From NCBI GenBank assembly GCA_024291935.2, contig CM044308.1, positions 116,524,501 through 116,588,500 of the forward strand: a DNA stretch of 64,000 nt, written 5' to 3'. This document shows positions 36,425-49,400 of this stretch, piece after piece. Both the position numbers and the translations under genes were made by a program. The notes under the pieces are model-generated. The model was given only the letters and a program-made list of their open reading frames with translations, was not told the origin of the DNA and ran no database searches. The DNA is from Okapia johnstoni. Taxonomy: Eukaryota > Chordata > Mammalia > Artiodactyla > Giraffidae. Within the stretch, counting starts at the first letter, position 1; each line of letters starts with the position of its first letter.

Positions 36425-37079
36425 CCAACCTCCCCCCCCAAAAAAAAAACCAAACAGGGCCCAGCAGGTCCGCATTGGTCTCCTTGTCTTGGGTCCTGAC
36501 TCTCCTGAGGTTTGAGACTCTGGTACCCAAACCACACAAGCTTCCTGGAGGCAGGGCCTCTGATTAAATAAGACACAGTTCTTTAGGGACCAAGTTAGGA
36601 GGTCCTGAGGGGAAGGGACAGTCTGGGAAAGTGTCCTAACTTCTCTGCTGAGTTTGGCAGCCTTCCTGGTTGTCCAGTGCTGTGGCCTCAGGGACAGAAA
36701 CTGCACCTTTGGGGCAGAGACAAAATCCCCAAGGCCTGGGGAGGAATCCCTGGGGAAAGGGCCCATGGGGTCTGGGACCCTTTTTAGCTTCTTGTTGAGC
36801 TGATCCCACAATGATCAATGTCTCAGGACTTCCCTGGTGGTCCATTGGTTAAGACTCCATGCTTCCCCTGCAGGGGAACAGGGGTTCGATCCCTGGTTGG
36901 GAAATGGGATCCCAAACGCAATGTCTTGACAGTACAAAGACATCCTCCAGGGAACAAACGCAGACCACCTTTCTTGCCCGGGCTTCTGCAGGGAAGCTCA
37001 GAGGCTTGTCTGCCCTTGGGGCAGGGGACACACATTGGCCATGAAGGCACCAGCAGTTCACTAAGAGGTGGGGGCGTCT
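36425..37079 (-). other. MMP28: MMP28 3' UTR (proposed)
   Basis: Non-coding sequence from the stop codon to the AATAAA signal. It includes a CHR-type SINE in antisense orientation relative to the gene (36828-36925). Confidence 0.55.
36828..36925 (+). repeat. CHR-type SINE within the MMP28 3' UTR
   Basis: ggacttccctggtggtccat head, ggttcgatccctggttggga, and degraded tail. Flanking caatgtctca/caatgtcttg suggests a target duplication. Relative to MMP28 mRNA it is reversed. Confidence 0.82.
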
Positions 37080-37474
37080 TCAGAACAGGGCGCCCCCTGA
37101 ATTGGCGTGCCAGCAGCCCATCCAGGGCAGCTCTGTGGCCCAGCGGCCCGAGGTGGTTGTCTGGAGTTTGGCCTGGTCGAGGCGCCAGTAGCGGTCATCC
37201 CTGAAGAAGATGATGGAGCCGTCGGGTCTGGGCAGGGCGCCACTGACCTCCTCGGGGACACCGCCCCAGTCCTGCAGGCCTCGGGGGTAGTAGGGCTCCA
37301 CTTGCAGCCCTCCTTGGGCCAGCACGTAGTAGCGAGTGCCCTTGAAGAGGACGAGGCGGCGCAGAGGAGGGAAGAAGAAGGCAGCATCGGGGTGGCGGGG
37401 CAGGTCCCCCGCCTGGCACAGCTGTGGGGAGCCCCATACTGGCTTGGGGCCCCGGAACCTCCAGCATCGACTCC
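37080..37474 (-). CDS. MMP28: MMP28 last coding exon (hemopexin repeats 3-4) and stop
   Basis: Acceptor tcccacag|GGAGTCG. It encodes [14 protein letters not shown], then [32 protein letters not shown] and [14 protein letters not shown], then TGA at 37082-37080. C425 closes the hemopexin disulfide. Confidence 0.97.
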
Positions 37475-40400
37475 CTGTGGGATGTTGGAAGGGCCACGGT
37501 GAGTTGGCGGTTCTCGCCCTCTGGCTCTGTACCCCACCCCTGTCCCCCCACACCGCTACTCCCCATCAAGTTGGAGCCCAAGGTGGTTAGTATTCATGAT
37601 AACCAAAATGGATCAGTGATAAACTGCAGAGGAGGAACTGCTGTGGCCTCAACTTCCAGCAGGTGTCGGCAGAGGGTGGGGAGCGCTGAAGGACCGACCC
37701 TCTCCACCCCTGGCAGGAAGCACGCCCCCCTCCCAGGTGAGTAATGGACTTCTCGCAAGGCCAAGGGCTTTCTCCAAGGCCATTACTACCAACAGTTCTG
37801 TGAGGGGGTGGATTTTTATTTCGATCACTACTGTATCTCAACACCTCCAATCCAGTGTGCAGAAGGCACTCAGGATTGGTTGAATCAATGAATAAACACT
37901 TTTCTCATGTCATATACTGCACATTCCTCAGACATTATGTCCTTTTAACCCTCCTTTCCCAACAAGGCTGAGGGATTCTCTTCCCCATTCAACAAATTCA
38001 AGCTCCAAAAGCAGTGTTGGAGAAGACTCTTGAGAGTCCCTTGGGCTGCAGGGAGATCAAACCAGTCAATCCTAAAGGAAATTAGTCTTGAATATTCATT
38101 GGAAGGATGGATTCTGAAACTGAAGCTCCAATACTTTGGCCACCTGATGTGAAGAACTGACTTATTGGAAAAGACCCTGATGCTGGGAAATATTGAGGGC
38201 AGGAGGAGAAGGGGGTGACAGAGAAGGAGATGATTGGGATGGCATCACCGACTCAATGGACGCGAGTTTGAGCAAACTCTGGGAATAGTGAAGGACAGGG
38301 AAGCCTGAAGGGCTGCAGTCCATGGGGTCACAAACACTTGGACATGACTTGGCGACTGAACAACAACAATGAATTAAGTGACAGGCCCAGCCTCACACAG
38401 CTAGGCTTCTAAAGAAGGTTCATTATTCTGCTGTATTGCAGAGCTCAGAGCTGTCCTCTGCCTCCCTGTCTCTGAAATGCTTCCAACCTCTCTCCTGGGA
38501 CAACCTTGGCACCTGTGCCTCCCAATCCATCACTAAAGGAATCTCCTAGGAGAATTCCTGGCGCCGCAGGTTCAGACTGCAATTGAGACTCCTCCCCTCT
38601 TTTGATCTTGGGCAAATTCCGCCCCTGCTAGGACTCAATTTTCTCATCTGCCCCAGGGCTGGTACCTTTGAAGAAGTAGAAGTCTCCATCCTCCAATGAC
38701 ACGGCGGCAGCCTCAATGTGGGGGGGCAGCCCCGCCCACCTTTCCCGCAGTGGGCGGGGCTCTGAGACGTTGCCGTCAGCTGTCACCTCCCAGAACTGGT
38801 TCCCTTGAAAAACATACAGGCGCTGTTGTCCGTCTGCCCGGAGACAAGAAGAGAGTCGAGGAGTGACCGTCAGCCTCCTGCCTTCTTTCCAGGGGAGGTG
38901 CTTCCCTAGAGCCCAGCTTCCCAAACTGATGAGAGAGGACCCAGCAGAGAGGATGAGGCGTGCACAGCTGGGACAGAAGGAAAAGTGTAGGAAGAAGCAG
39001 GGTTTTGCTTGGCGTGGGTTTGCTACCCTGAGGAATGCTTGTGACTTGGGATTTCTGGATTTTATAATTGCCACCCTCTCAACCTTGTACTTCAGGTCCG
39101 GAGACCCCTGGAGATGCCGGGGGGTGGGTAGGAAAGAAGGAAGCGAGGAACCAGTGGGACCATCTTACCTACAGTGATGGCATCGAATGAAGAATGGCAA
39201 TATTTAGGACCCTGGGTTTCGGGGCGCCTTCCCTGGAGTCTGAGTGGGTCCCAGGCTTCAAAGTCAGTGAACAGCTTTCCCGGGAGCTGGGTGGCCACTG
39301 AGCCCCCCCGGGGCTTCCCTTGGTGGGGGAGGAGGAGGAGGGAAGCAGGAAAGAACACACACTGGTTGGGAGGGGTGTTGAGAGCTCAAGACCTCCCCCT
39401 TGGTTCATTTCATTATCTGACAGGTGCAGGGAAGGAGAGCAGGGGTGGGTGGTGGGGGTTAATAGTTATCCTTGGTTGTTGGTGTTAACTATAGCACCAA
39501 ACTCAGAAGTCATCTTTCCTACCCCACAGTCTGTGAAAGGGTAAAATTGGAGTGGGGAAATAAACAAGGGTTTGGAACTAAGAAGGGCAGAGGGTCCTCT
39601 TTCCTGAGTCCTGGACAATGCAGATAGTAACAGTGCAGAGTTCAGGGGCCCATGCTGTGATGATGACAGCAGTGATAATAATTACATCACTGCACTTGGC
39701 TTATGAGAATGAGGCAGAGTCCAACAAGCTTAGAATTTGGCCTTAGTTCCTGAATCCTGGTCTGCACCTTCCTAGCTGTGTGACCTTGGACAAGTTATCT
39801 AACCTTTCTGAGCCTCATTCTCTTCATTTGTGGATAAACAGATACTTACTTCTTGGGTGTGTTAAGTGCCTGGCCCATGGTAGACACTCATGAAATATCA
39901 GCTATTATTATGTTTGTGAGGATTTCTTGGGCTACAAAGCATGTTCATAGACACTAGAACAACAGCCCTGTGGGGGTAAGCAGGGCCTAAATTATTCCCC
40001 CCTCCTTTTTTTTTTTAAGGTAAAATTGAGGATTCTAACAGAGGAAATGCTTTGCCCGTGAGCAACTGCTAGCCTGATATGAAATGGAGACTTGATCCCA
40101 GGGATCCTGGCCCTGTCCACCGCCCCCACGTACTCAGGGACGCAGCCCCCCAGGCCGAGAAAGGCCTTGGGTCCAGATAAGTCTCTGGGCAGCAGCACGG
40201 GTCAATTCATTCTGGGGAAGACCTTGTCTAAGTCCACCGCCAGGCAGAGACCCAGGCTCGGGGGCGAGAGGGCGGGGTTGGGTGAAAAGAATGGGCATCA
40301 ACGTCATGGGGGCGAAAGTTTGGAAGAGAGGAGAGAGCCCCGGACTTATCCTAGCTGCCGTGACCTGGGCAGATAGCTTAAGGCCTCTGTGTCTTAGCTT

Positions 40401-43400
40401 TTAGATCCGAGAAATGAGAATGTTGATTAAGAGAGTCGATCCTCGCGGGGCTGCTCTGAAGATTAAAAAGGTATGTGTGCACAGCCCATAGGGCTTCCCA
40501 GGTGGTGCTAGTGGTAAAGTACCCGCCTGCCAATGCAAGAGACAAAAAGACATGGGTTCGATTCCTGGGCGGGGAAGATCACCTGGAGGAGGGCATGGCA
40601 ACCCACTCCAGTATTCTTGCCTGGAGAATCCCCATGGACAGAGGAGCCTGGATAACTACAGTCCATGGGGTCGCAAAGAGTCAGACACGACTGAGCACAC
40701 CACACAGTACATGTGTATGTCACATGTAATACTTAGAGCCTACTGTGGGTAATTACTACTTATTTTCGAAGAGATCTAGGATTAGGGATCAGTGGTTACC
40801 CCAGAAGGGGGCATAATGAGACTTCTGGGGTGTTGGTAATGTTGTTTCTTCATCTGGGTGCTGGGTGTGTTTATGGGGAGGTATTGGCTTCTTTATTAAG
40901 AAGTATATATAGGGGAATTCCCTGGCAGTCCAGTGGTTAGGATTTGATTCCTGTCAGAGAACTAAGGTAACTAAGAGCCTGTATGCCTGTGAGTGCAACC
41001 AAGAGATAAAAGAGAAGAAGAAAGAAAAAAAAAATACTTGCATTCATTTGTTCTTGCCTTCCCTCTGCCAGGACCCTCTCTGGGTCTCTCCTTCCTTGCT
41101 TGTAATAGGTGTGAGCAGAGGGAGATGGGCTGGATCAGTGATCCTCAAGCTTATAGCAGGGCCCAAATGCAGTTGTGTAGTTTCTAGAGCCTTATCCCCT
41201 CAGAATTCCTTGCCTCCCTAGCGGAGAGGAGATACACAGATAACCTGTATTCAGGTCATGAAGGCCAGTGCTGGGCTGACCGGGATGAGGGCAGTTTACC
41301 TTATAACTAAAGGGCGGTAAGCCGTTAGTTTGGGGACCAAACAGGAGAAGGGTCTGGGCTGTGGGTGTGTGAACGGTTGGCATGGAGGGGATAGAATGTC
41401 CCTTGCCCTGCATCAGTGACTGTGCAGTGGGTGGTGGGAGGGTAGGGGTGGAGTTGTGGTGGCCTCCAGGTGTTTGTAGAGCCTTGGTCTGAAGGAACAT
41501 CCACTCCTGGAGAACAAGAGGGGCACCAGCCTGACAAGAGGCAGGGGATGGAGGACAGGACCCCAGGAGGTTCTCCCAGTAGAGATAATACTCCTTAGAG
41601 TTTGCAAAACACTTTCCATGCAGAACCTCATGTGACCAACCCTTCAGCCATGTGGCACCTAAGAGAGTAGGGACCACTATTCCCATTCTACAGGTGGGAA
41701 GACTGAGGGTTCTCTGGGGGGGGGGGGGTGCTGCAGCCTGCCAAAGCCTAAGTTAGGGGGAGCGAACCCTCCACTGCCCTCTCCAGACTGCCTTTCCTAG
41801 TTGGGGGTTTCCCTCCTGCTCTGTAGGAGAGAGGCTCAGTGTCAGCACCTGGGCCATCAAAGGCGTTGCTCAGCCCATCGCTGTGGTCCCCTTGGAAGAA
41901 GGCGAGGCGGATGTCAGCGGGGCCTGTGGCTGGGGCCTCCCAGAACTCCAGCGCTGAGACGTTGCTCCACAGCTGGAAGGCAGCACGCACGGCCCCCCGC
42001 ACTGCGGGCTCAGGCAGGTGCTGGGGCCAGTTCACCAGGCGGTAGGAGAGATGCTGTTTGTACCACTTGTTGCCTGCCACCCAGAGAGGCTGCGTCAGTC
42101 ACAGCTGCTGCAGAGCCTGGGGCTGGCCCCGTGGACCATTTTGATGGGGAGATGGGCCCTCCTCTGGGAAGTCCCTGAACTGATGAAGGAGACACAGCCT
42201 TGGCCCCAGGAAGCCCCCCATTGGTAGAGACACTGCTCTCAGGCTGACAAAGTGACCCTTGTCCTGCACAGTCCCTAGTCCAGTGGCTTGGCCGGGGGAG
42301 GTCCCCATGTGATGGGGGATGTGGAGCCTCGACTCTGGAAGGGTCCCCAACCCCAAGGACTCTCGAGTCTGGGGTCACCTTCCCCAGGGTCTGGACTGAG
42401 CTTGAACACTGAACCGTGCCTCTTGCTGGTAGTAGATCACAGCTCCTGACTACCGTGTGGGGCTGGAGGAAGGGGGGCCATGGGGGCTGCAACTGTGACT
42501 CCCCTCTCCCCCTCCCTCTTCCCCATCCCTCTCTCTCCTGCTGTCTCCCCTTTCCTGTGCCCCCAGGCCTGCCCCTGACAAGACACCACAAGGCCCATTT
42601 ATTTGAGGTCCTTCTCTGACCTCCGGCCCTCCCCCCTCACTTCCTCAGGGACTCTGCAGAGCTCTGAGGTGAAAACAAATAAGAACAAAGGGTGTGTTTT
42701 GTCACTGACCGAGAGAAATTTTTCCATTTCCACTCAGCAAAGAGTTCCTATTCCTTTGCCCCAAACTGCAGTTCCTCCCTGAGGCCGGAGCCTCTGGCCT
42801 CTTGCCCAAGTCCCCAGTCAACCACGTCCCTCTGCAGCTCATCAGTCACCCAGGACCAGGGTGCTCAGAAGGTCCAGCTCCCAGAGTTTTTCATGGGCTA
42901 TTTCTGAGCCCTGCAAGCTCAGGGACTGGGACTGTGACCCTCAAATGGAAGACTCGCAGCTCAGAGGCAGGACTCCTGAGAGTGCACAAGAATCCCGTTG
43001 TCTTTTGGGTCTCAGTGTCCAGAGCTACTGGTAAAGAACCCGCCTGCTCATGCAGGAGACATAAGAGGTGCGGATTCGATCCCTAGGTAGGGACGATCCC
43101 CTGGAGGAGGGCATGGCAATCCATTCCAATACTCTTGCCTGGAGAATCCCATGGACAGAGGAGCCTGGCAGGCTACAGTCCATGGGGTCACAAAGAGTCG
43201 GACACAATTGAAGCGACTTAGCACTCACACATGTCCCAAATGGACCAGACTTCCTGCAGCATGGGTGATGAGTGGGCAGGGCGGGCCTGACTGTGTTGGA
43301 GGACAGCCCCCTCTCTCCTTGGAGGGGAGACCAGGTGAAGGTTCAGACCTCCTGCCCTTTTGTCCTGGGACTGTCCTTGCCTAAACCAGGTAGGAGGGGT

Positions 43401-46400
43401 GAAGTTATGGACATTTGATCATCTCCTTATCCATCTCTCTGCTCTGTTTTGCAAAGACTGAGACCAGGAGGAAAGGACTCAGAATGAGTGAGCAGGAACT
43501 TCCCTGTTCATCCGGGAGTCAAGACTCTGCCCTCCCCACGCAGGGGGCACGGGTTTGATCCCCGGTTGGGGAACTAAGATCCTGAATGTGGCATGGCATG
43601 GCCAAAAAAACAACAAACAAAAACAGAAAAAAATAAAGATAGAACCTCTTAAGAAAAAAAAAAGAATAAGTGAGTAGTGGAGCTTGGCCCTGAGCCCAGG
43701 CCCCGACACTGATAAGCAGGCACATTGGCTAAGACTCAAGGCTTATAAATTTGCCTAAACATTGCTTCTTTGCATCACAGCAGGGGCCCTGCAAGAGCTG
43801 AAATTCTCCCAAATTCTCCTGAGAGCAGAAGAGCTGAGCGCCCTTTCCCTCCTCTCCACCCCTCCATGCCCCATGGCAGTGGGGAGGGACTGTCCCTTCT
43901 CCCACCCCCAAGCCAAGCTCCATGCAAGGCAAGGCTGCCTCCTGGGCCTTTAGGGCCTGTCGGCCACCCAACCACTCCCAGCCAGTGAGCAACCCTCAGG
44001 GAGGAAAGAGGAAAAGATCTAAGGAAGGGAGGGAGCCCAGGAGGGCAGAGGAAGGCCTGGAGTCCAGAGGCGCCACCTGAGGGTTCACTCTATGCCAGGA
44101 ATGCTTCTCTTTGACAAGTCCTCACTGGGCACCGGACAGGCTGGCGTTGGGCTGCTCCCCACCCTGCTATGGGTGAGCTGCTCTCAGACTCTCCCCCGCC
44201 ACCTTCAAGCTTCTAGAAAAGTATGAGGCAGCTCCCCCTGCCTTTTTGCAGCGAGGGGAGCCCCTCACTCTGTGGGCAAGAAGTGGGGAGGCTAGGGAGG
44301 ACAAACAGAAATGGGAATTGAGAGAAAATGACTAATTGTCCTCAGGAGCGGAGCTGGATGAGGGGAGGGGAGCAAGGAACCACCGGGCCAGCAGCCTGAG
44401 CCTTCACCCCCTGGCTTCTTCTAGGTGTGTGTCCTTGGAGCAAGCCGGCCACTTCGGATCCCCATCCCAAACTCCTGGCCAGGCAGGGCTGGTTTCCATG
44501 GAGACCCTCAGGCCACCAGTAGCACCTGGCATCACACCTCCTACACCTTTGCCCCAAAATCCAAAAAGGAGGAGGGAGGGAAAAAGAGACGGGGAAGGGC
44601 AAAGAGCTAGACTCCTTGTTTGGGAGGACCCTGAAGTTCTGATTCCCGACAGGGAACTGATATTATGGAGAGAACATGGGTTAACATCCCCGTGCCTCTG
44701 CTTACAACCTTGAATAGCAAATTATTTGAATCTTTCCAAGCCTAAGTTTCTTTACTTGCAAAGTGGGGTTGGTAAGACTCACCTCCTGGTAAAAGTGAAA
44801 TAGCAAATGGAAAAGCAACACGAAGCTGCCTGCCATGTGGTGGGTGCTCAGTCAATATCCCCACTCCTTCCTTTTATATCCCAGATACATCCCCTGGGGC
44901 CCTCACTTGCATCAGCTCTGGGAGGTTTTGGGAGCTTTGAATATCAGCCCTGTAGGCACAGAGGGGACTGGGTGCTTGGAATGAGGTTGCCGGATTCAGC
45001 AAAATGAAAATACGGAACATCTAGTTCCATGTGTATTTTGGATAAACAGCAAATACTTTTTTTTAAGTATAAGTATGTGAAAACAAAACAATTACTTGTT
45101 GTTCATCTGAAATTCAAATTTAAATGGCATCCTGTGCATTATCTGGCAACCCTGGAGCCCAGCTTCATCAGTACAGCATTCATCCACATCATGGAAAGTC
45201 ACTGGCCTAGAAACCCACATCATTTTTTATGCACCTACCCACGTTCTGGGGTTTTTCACATCTGGCGATCAATCACTTAATCCTCCCAGTGACAAGAAGG
45301 CTTGGCTACACTCTGGCTGTGTGGCCCTGGGAGAGTTGCCCAAGCTCTTGGGTCCTCATTTTCCCCATCTGTAAACTGAGGGTGATAAGGGGACCCATCT
45401 CATAGAGTTGTTATTGAATAAAATGAGTTAATCTGTGTAGAACCATGCTTGGCACATCATCAAGGCTCAGTAGCCCACCAGCCTTCCCTGTCCTCTGTCC
45501 TCTGTCCATGGAATTCTCCAAGCAAGAATACTAGAGTGGGTTGCCATTTCTTTCTCCAGGGTAACTTCCCAACCCAGGGATCCAACCTGGGTCTCTTGTA
45601 TTACAGGCAGATTCTCTACTGTCTGAGCCACCAGGGATGCCCATTAATTATTACATTTTCTTTCCTAAGGCATAGGAAATGCTTAGTGCCTGCCAAGTTC
45701 ATAGCTCCATTCTAGGGAACGTCTTCCCACCCAGGAGGTAAAGGAAGTCAAGCTGCTGTAGTGCATGTTGTGAACGAGAGGGAAATTCTCTGTCTAGTCT
45801 GGTCACTCCTATCTGGACAGAGGGGGACAGTGTCAGACAATGAGATGGGGAAGGAGGTGCCTTAGCATGGATTAATGTTCAAAAGGAATGCTCCAGGACT
45901 TTTTACAACAGCCAAGATATGGAAGCAACCTAAATGTCCATCGACAGAAGAATGGATAAAGAGGATGTACCTATATATACAATGGAATATTATTCAGCCA
46001 TTAATAGAAATGAAATAATGTCATTTGCAGCAACATGGATGGACCTAGAGATTGTCATACTGAGTGAAGTAAGTCAGACAGAGAAGGAGAACTATCATAT
46101 GGCATCCCTTATATATAGAATCTAAAAAGAAATGATACAAATGAACTTACAAAACAGACAGAGACTCACAGACATAGACAACAAACTTATGGTTGCTTGG
46201 GGGAAAGATGGGGGGATGAGACAGTTAGGGAGTTTGGGATGGACATGGACACACTGGGGCTTCCCTTGTGGCTCAGCTGGTAAAGAATCCACCAGCAATG
46301 TGGGATACCTGGGTTCGATCCCTGGGTTGAGAAGATCCCCTGGAGAAGGGAGAGACTACCCACAAGTTAGCCAACAAGGATGTACTGTATAGCAAAGGCA

Positions 46401-49400
46401 ACTCTGCTCAGTGTTATGTGGCAGCCTGGGTGGGAGGGGAGTTTGGGGGAGAATGGACACATGTGTATGTATGGCTGAGTCCCTTCGCTGTTCACCTGAA
46501 ACTATCACAACATTGTTAATCAGCTATACTCCAATACAAAATAAAAAGTTAAAAAAAAAAGAATGCTTCAAATTGGATAGTGATAAATGGACTCCATCAG
46601 TTCCTCCATTGGGGCGTGAGAAGATGAGATGCTTGCCTGGAGGCTGCATCCCTGTGCTCAGGTCGTGTCCTGAGTGCCCAGGAGGCATCGCTTCAGTTCT
46701 CTGGGACACCAGCTCTAGCCTGGATGTGTCGCTATTGAGACTGTCTGGGGCCCCATTTTCCACTGTATTCTCATGACAAGTCCCTTCCCCTTGGTAATCA
46801 GGGCCTCTCCTTCACAGATGTTTCAGGTGAGGAAACAGAGGCAAGTGACACAGCCCAGGTCACACAACTAAACTCAGAGCCCCAGATCCATCCAGGGCTG
46901 TTGCTCCAGCTCACACTGCTCCTCCATTCTGCCTCAGCCTTCCCCTCTGCTGTCTAGAAGCACGGGGGGTGGCAGAACATGCTGACTCTGAGGACATCTT
47001 GACTGCAGAGTCCGGACCCCCACCGCTCCTCTCTGTTCTACCAGGAATGCGTTCGGGCAGTACTGGGCACCTAGAGAGGCTGCACGTGTGGACACAGTGG
47101 AACCGGATTGGCAAACACCTGGAAACACCCATCCTCTGACAGCTGAGGGGAACGGCCCACAATTTCCTTACAAATCAGCTAAGAGATAAAAAAAAAAAAA
47201 ACAGCATGCCTTCTGTTCTGTTCCTAATGGGTATTGCCAGCCAAAGTTGTTAATGCAAATTAAAAGAGGCAATGGCCCGAAGTGCTCATAGTAAAATTAA
47301 TAATAGATGAGAACCTGACTGAGCAAACTCGTCTTGTTAGAAATCTGGAAAACTGCAAAAAATTGATCAGAGAAAATTAGACAAGACGTTAAAATTACAC
47401 AGTCAAACTTGTTATTGACAAAGAATTGACAAGAACCAAATCTTCTTCATAAATCTTAGATCTGTAACACCTGATCCTGGAAGATTGGATTTGGACAAAG
47501 AAGGAGAAAGTGGAGGAGGAGAAAGAAGGGAAGAAAAAATCCCAAAACCACACAAGGAGAAGTACAATGGCAAAAACTGTGATGTGAAAATGTGTAAAAT
47601 AGACAAATTCGAAGAGTCGGGAAGGAGGTTGATCAGTGTTGCCAACAGCTGGGGGGCAGGGGAAGGGGACAGACTGTTTCCTTGTTGGGATGGGGTTTCT
47701 TCTTGAGGCGATGGAAATGTTCTGAAATGAGACTGTGGTGATGGTTCTACAATGCTGTGAATATACTAAAAATCACTGAATTGTTCACTTTAAGTGGGTA
47801 AATTGTATGGTACATGAATTGTATTTCCATAATGCTGTTAAAAAAAAAATGTGCCGTGGCCAAACTAAAACTGATTGATGAATCACATCTTTGCTGAATA
47901 ATTCTTACGAAAAAAGAATTGATTCGGATGAAAATGACTTCAGCCAAATATAAAAGAAAACGTTGGCGATGGTTCAACTGCCATACATAGCAAATTGATC
48001 AAGGAATTAAGTGGGCTTGATGCGGTTTGCTCTGGAAAATACCTACACAATGAAAGTTCATCAATGTAGGCATCATTCTGGTTTAAATGTCTGTGTTCAC
48101 AAACATGAGCTTTAGGTTGAGAGGTCCCAGTTGCCCTCCCTAAGGAAGAGAGGTTATTGACAGAACCTGGTCCGAGGTTGAGAAGTATTTTTCTGGCTAC
48201 CGGGGAATTCCAACCCAACTAGATTTTAACAGTATTTACCTTGCCTTGCAAAGCGTTTCTTACGCCTCATTTTGGCCCAGCGTCCAGCAAAGAGGGAGCT
48301 GACTCTCTCGGTCCAAGGCACCTGGCTGTCAGTATCTGCCACCCCGCAACGGGGCCGCGTCATCTGATGCAGGGTGGCAGTGTCCAGCACCCCGCTGACA
48401 GGCAGCTGGGACACCCACTGGAACTCCCTGTTAGGAGGAATTGAGATAAAGGACTACAGCCGGAGGCCGGCTGGTGCAGGGGAAGGCAAGGAGCTTCCCT
48501 GGAGATAGCAGGTGGTGGGGGACAGGGAAGGGAGCCATGAGCATGACCTCCTGGGCACAGGTGGGAGACCAGCCTTCCAGGAGGAAAGCAGAGGTGACCC
48601 AAGCTTTGTACGCCAGCATCACCAGTTCTTCCACATCCTTCTGCCTTACCTGATGGCATTACTGAATCGCGTGGAGGAAGGACTACTGGGGACCTGGTCA
48701 CTGAGATATCCATACTTCTCCAGGAATGCCTGGGGGAGAGACAAACATCAGCTTTCCCCACAATGTAGCATCCTCTCCCCTTCCTGAGTCTCCTAGGGTC
48801 CATGGCACAGACTTCACGTCCAGGCTTATCCTATTCCCAACCGGGTCTATGAGCTATAGCAGAAAGAATCCTGGTATCAGAGTCAGAACCTGGACTCAGT
48901 TCCTGGCCACCACTGATGAGCTGCATATAGCTCTTTTTTTAAATTAATTTGTTAAAAAAATTATTGTTTATTTGGCTGCACTGGGTCTTAGTTGCAACAC
49001 GTAGGATCTTTAGTTGCCGCATATGAACTCTTAGTTTCAGCATGTGGGATCTAGTTTCCTGACCAGGGATCAAACCCAGGCCCCATGCACTGGAGCACAG
49101 CTTTACCCACTGGACCACCAGGGATGTCCGTGGATATAGTTCTGAGGCCAGTGGAGAGAAGTGTGTGACTCACTGCCCATACCTATCACCAGTCCAGCCC
49201 CTCAGGCGAATGAGGTACTGGGCTTCCTGTTTGCCCTTCTCATTGATAAAGTCCCATCAATGGATTAAAAAAAAAAAGCCACCTCAGCTCCTAAATTCTT
49301 ATACAGACACATCGACTCTTCATTTTACCCCTCTTTGCTATGTTACCTATCTAGAAATAATTTTCTGTCTTTCTTGTTCTCTTTGCTGTATTTTTTAACT

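Larger units (their letters stand above)
39320..41848 (-). other. MMP28 intron interval that should contain exon 5 but does not
   Basis: Read in full on the minus strand, this interval has an old MIR (39755-39905), a Bov-tA (40491-40710), a CHR fragment (40913-41034), a MIR/L2-like patch (41590-41710) and a G13 run (41716-41728). No segment encodes the HExGHxxGxxH motif, a Met-turn or the AHAFLPRRG block. There are no N characters. Confidence 0.8.

Noticed and set aside
41192..41686. 164-codon minus-strand frame in the interval lacking MMP28 exon 5
   Set aside because: Read specifically for metalloprotease motifs; it contains no HExxH, no Met-turn and no similarity to epilysin, so it is not the missing exon.
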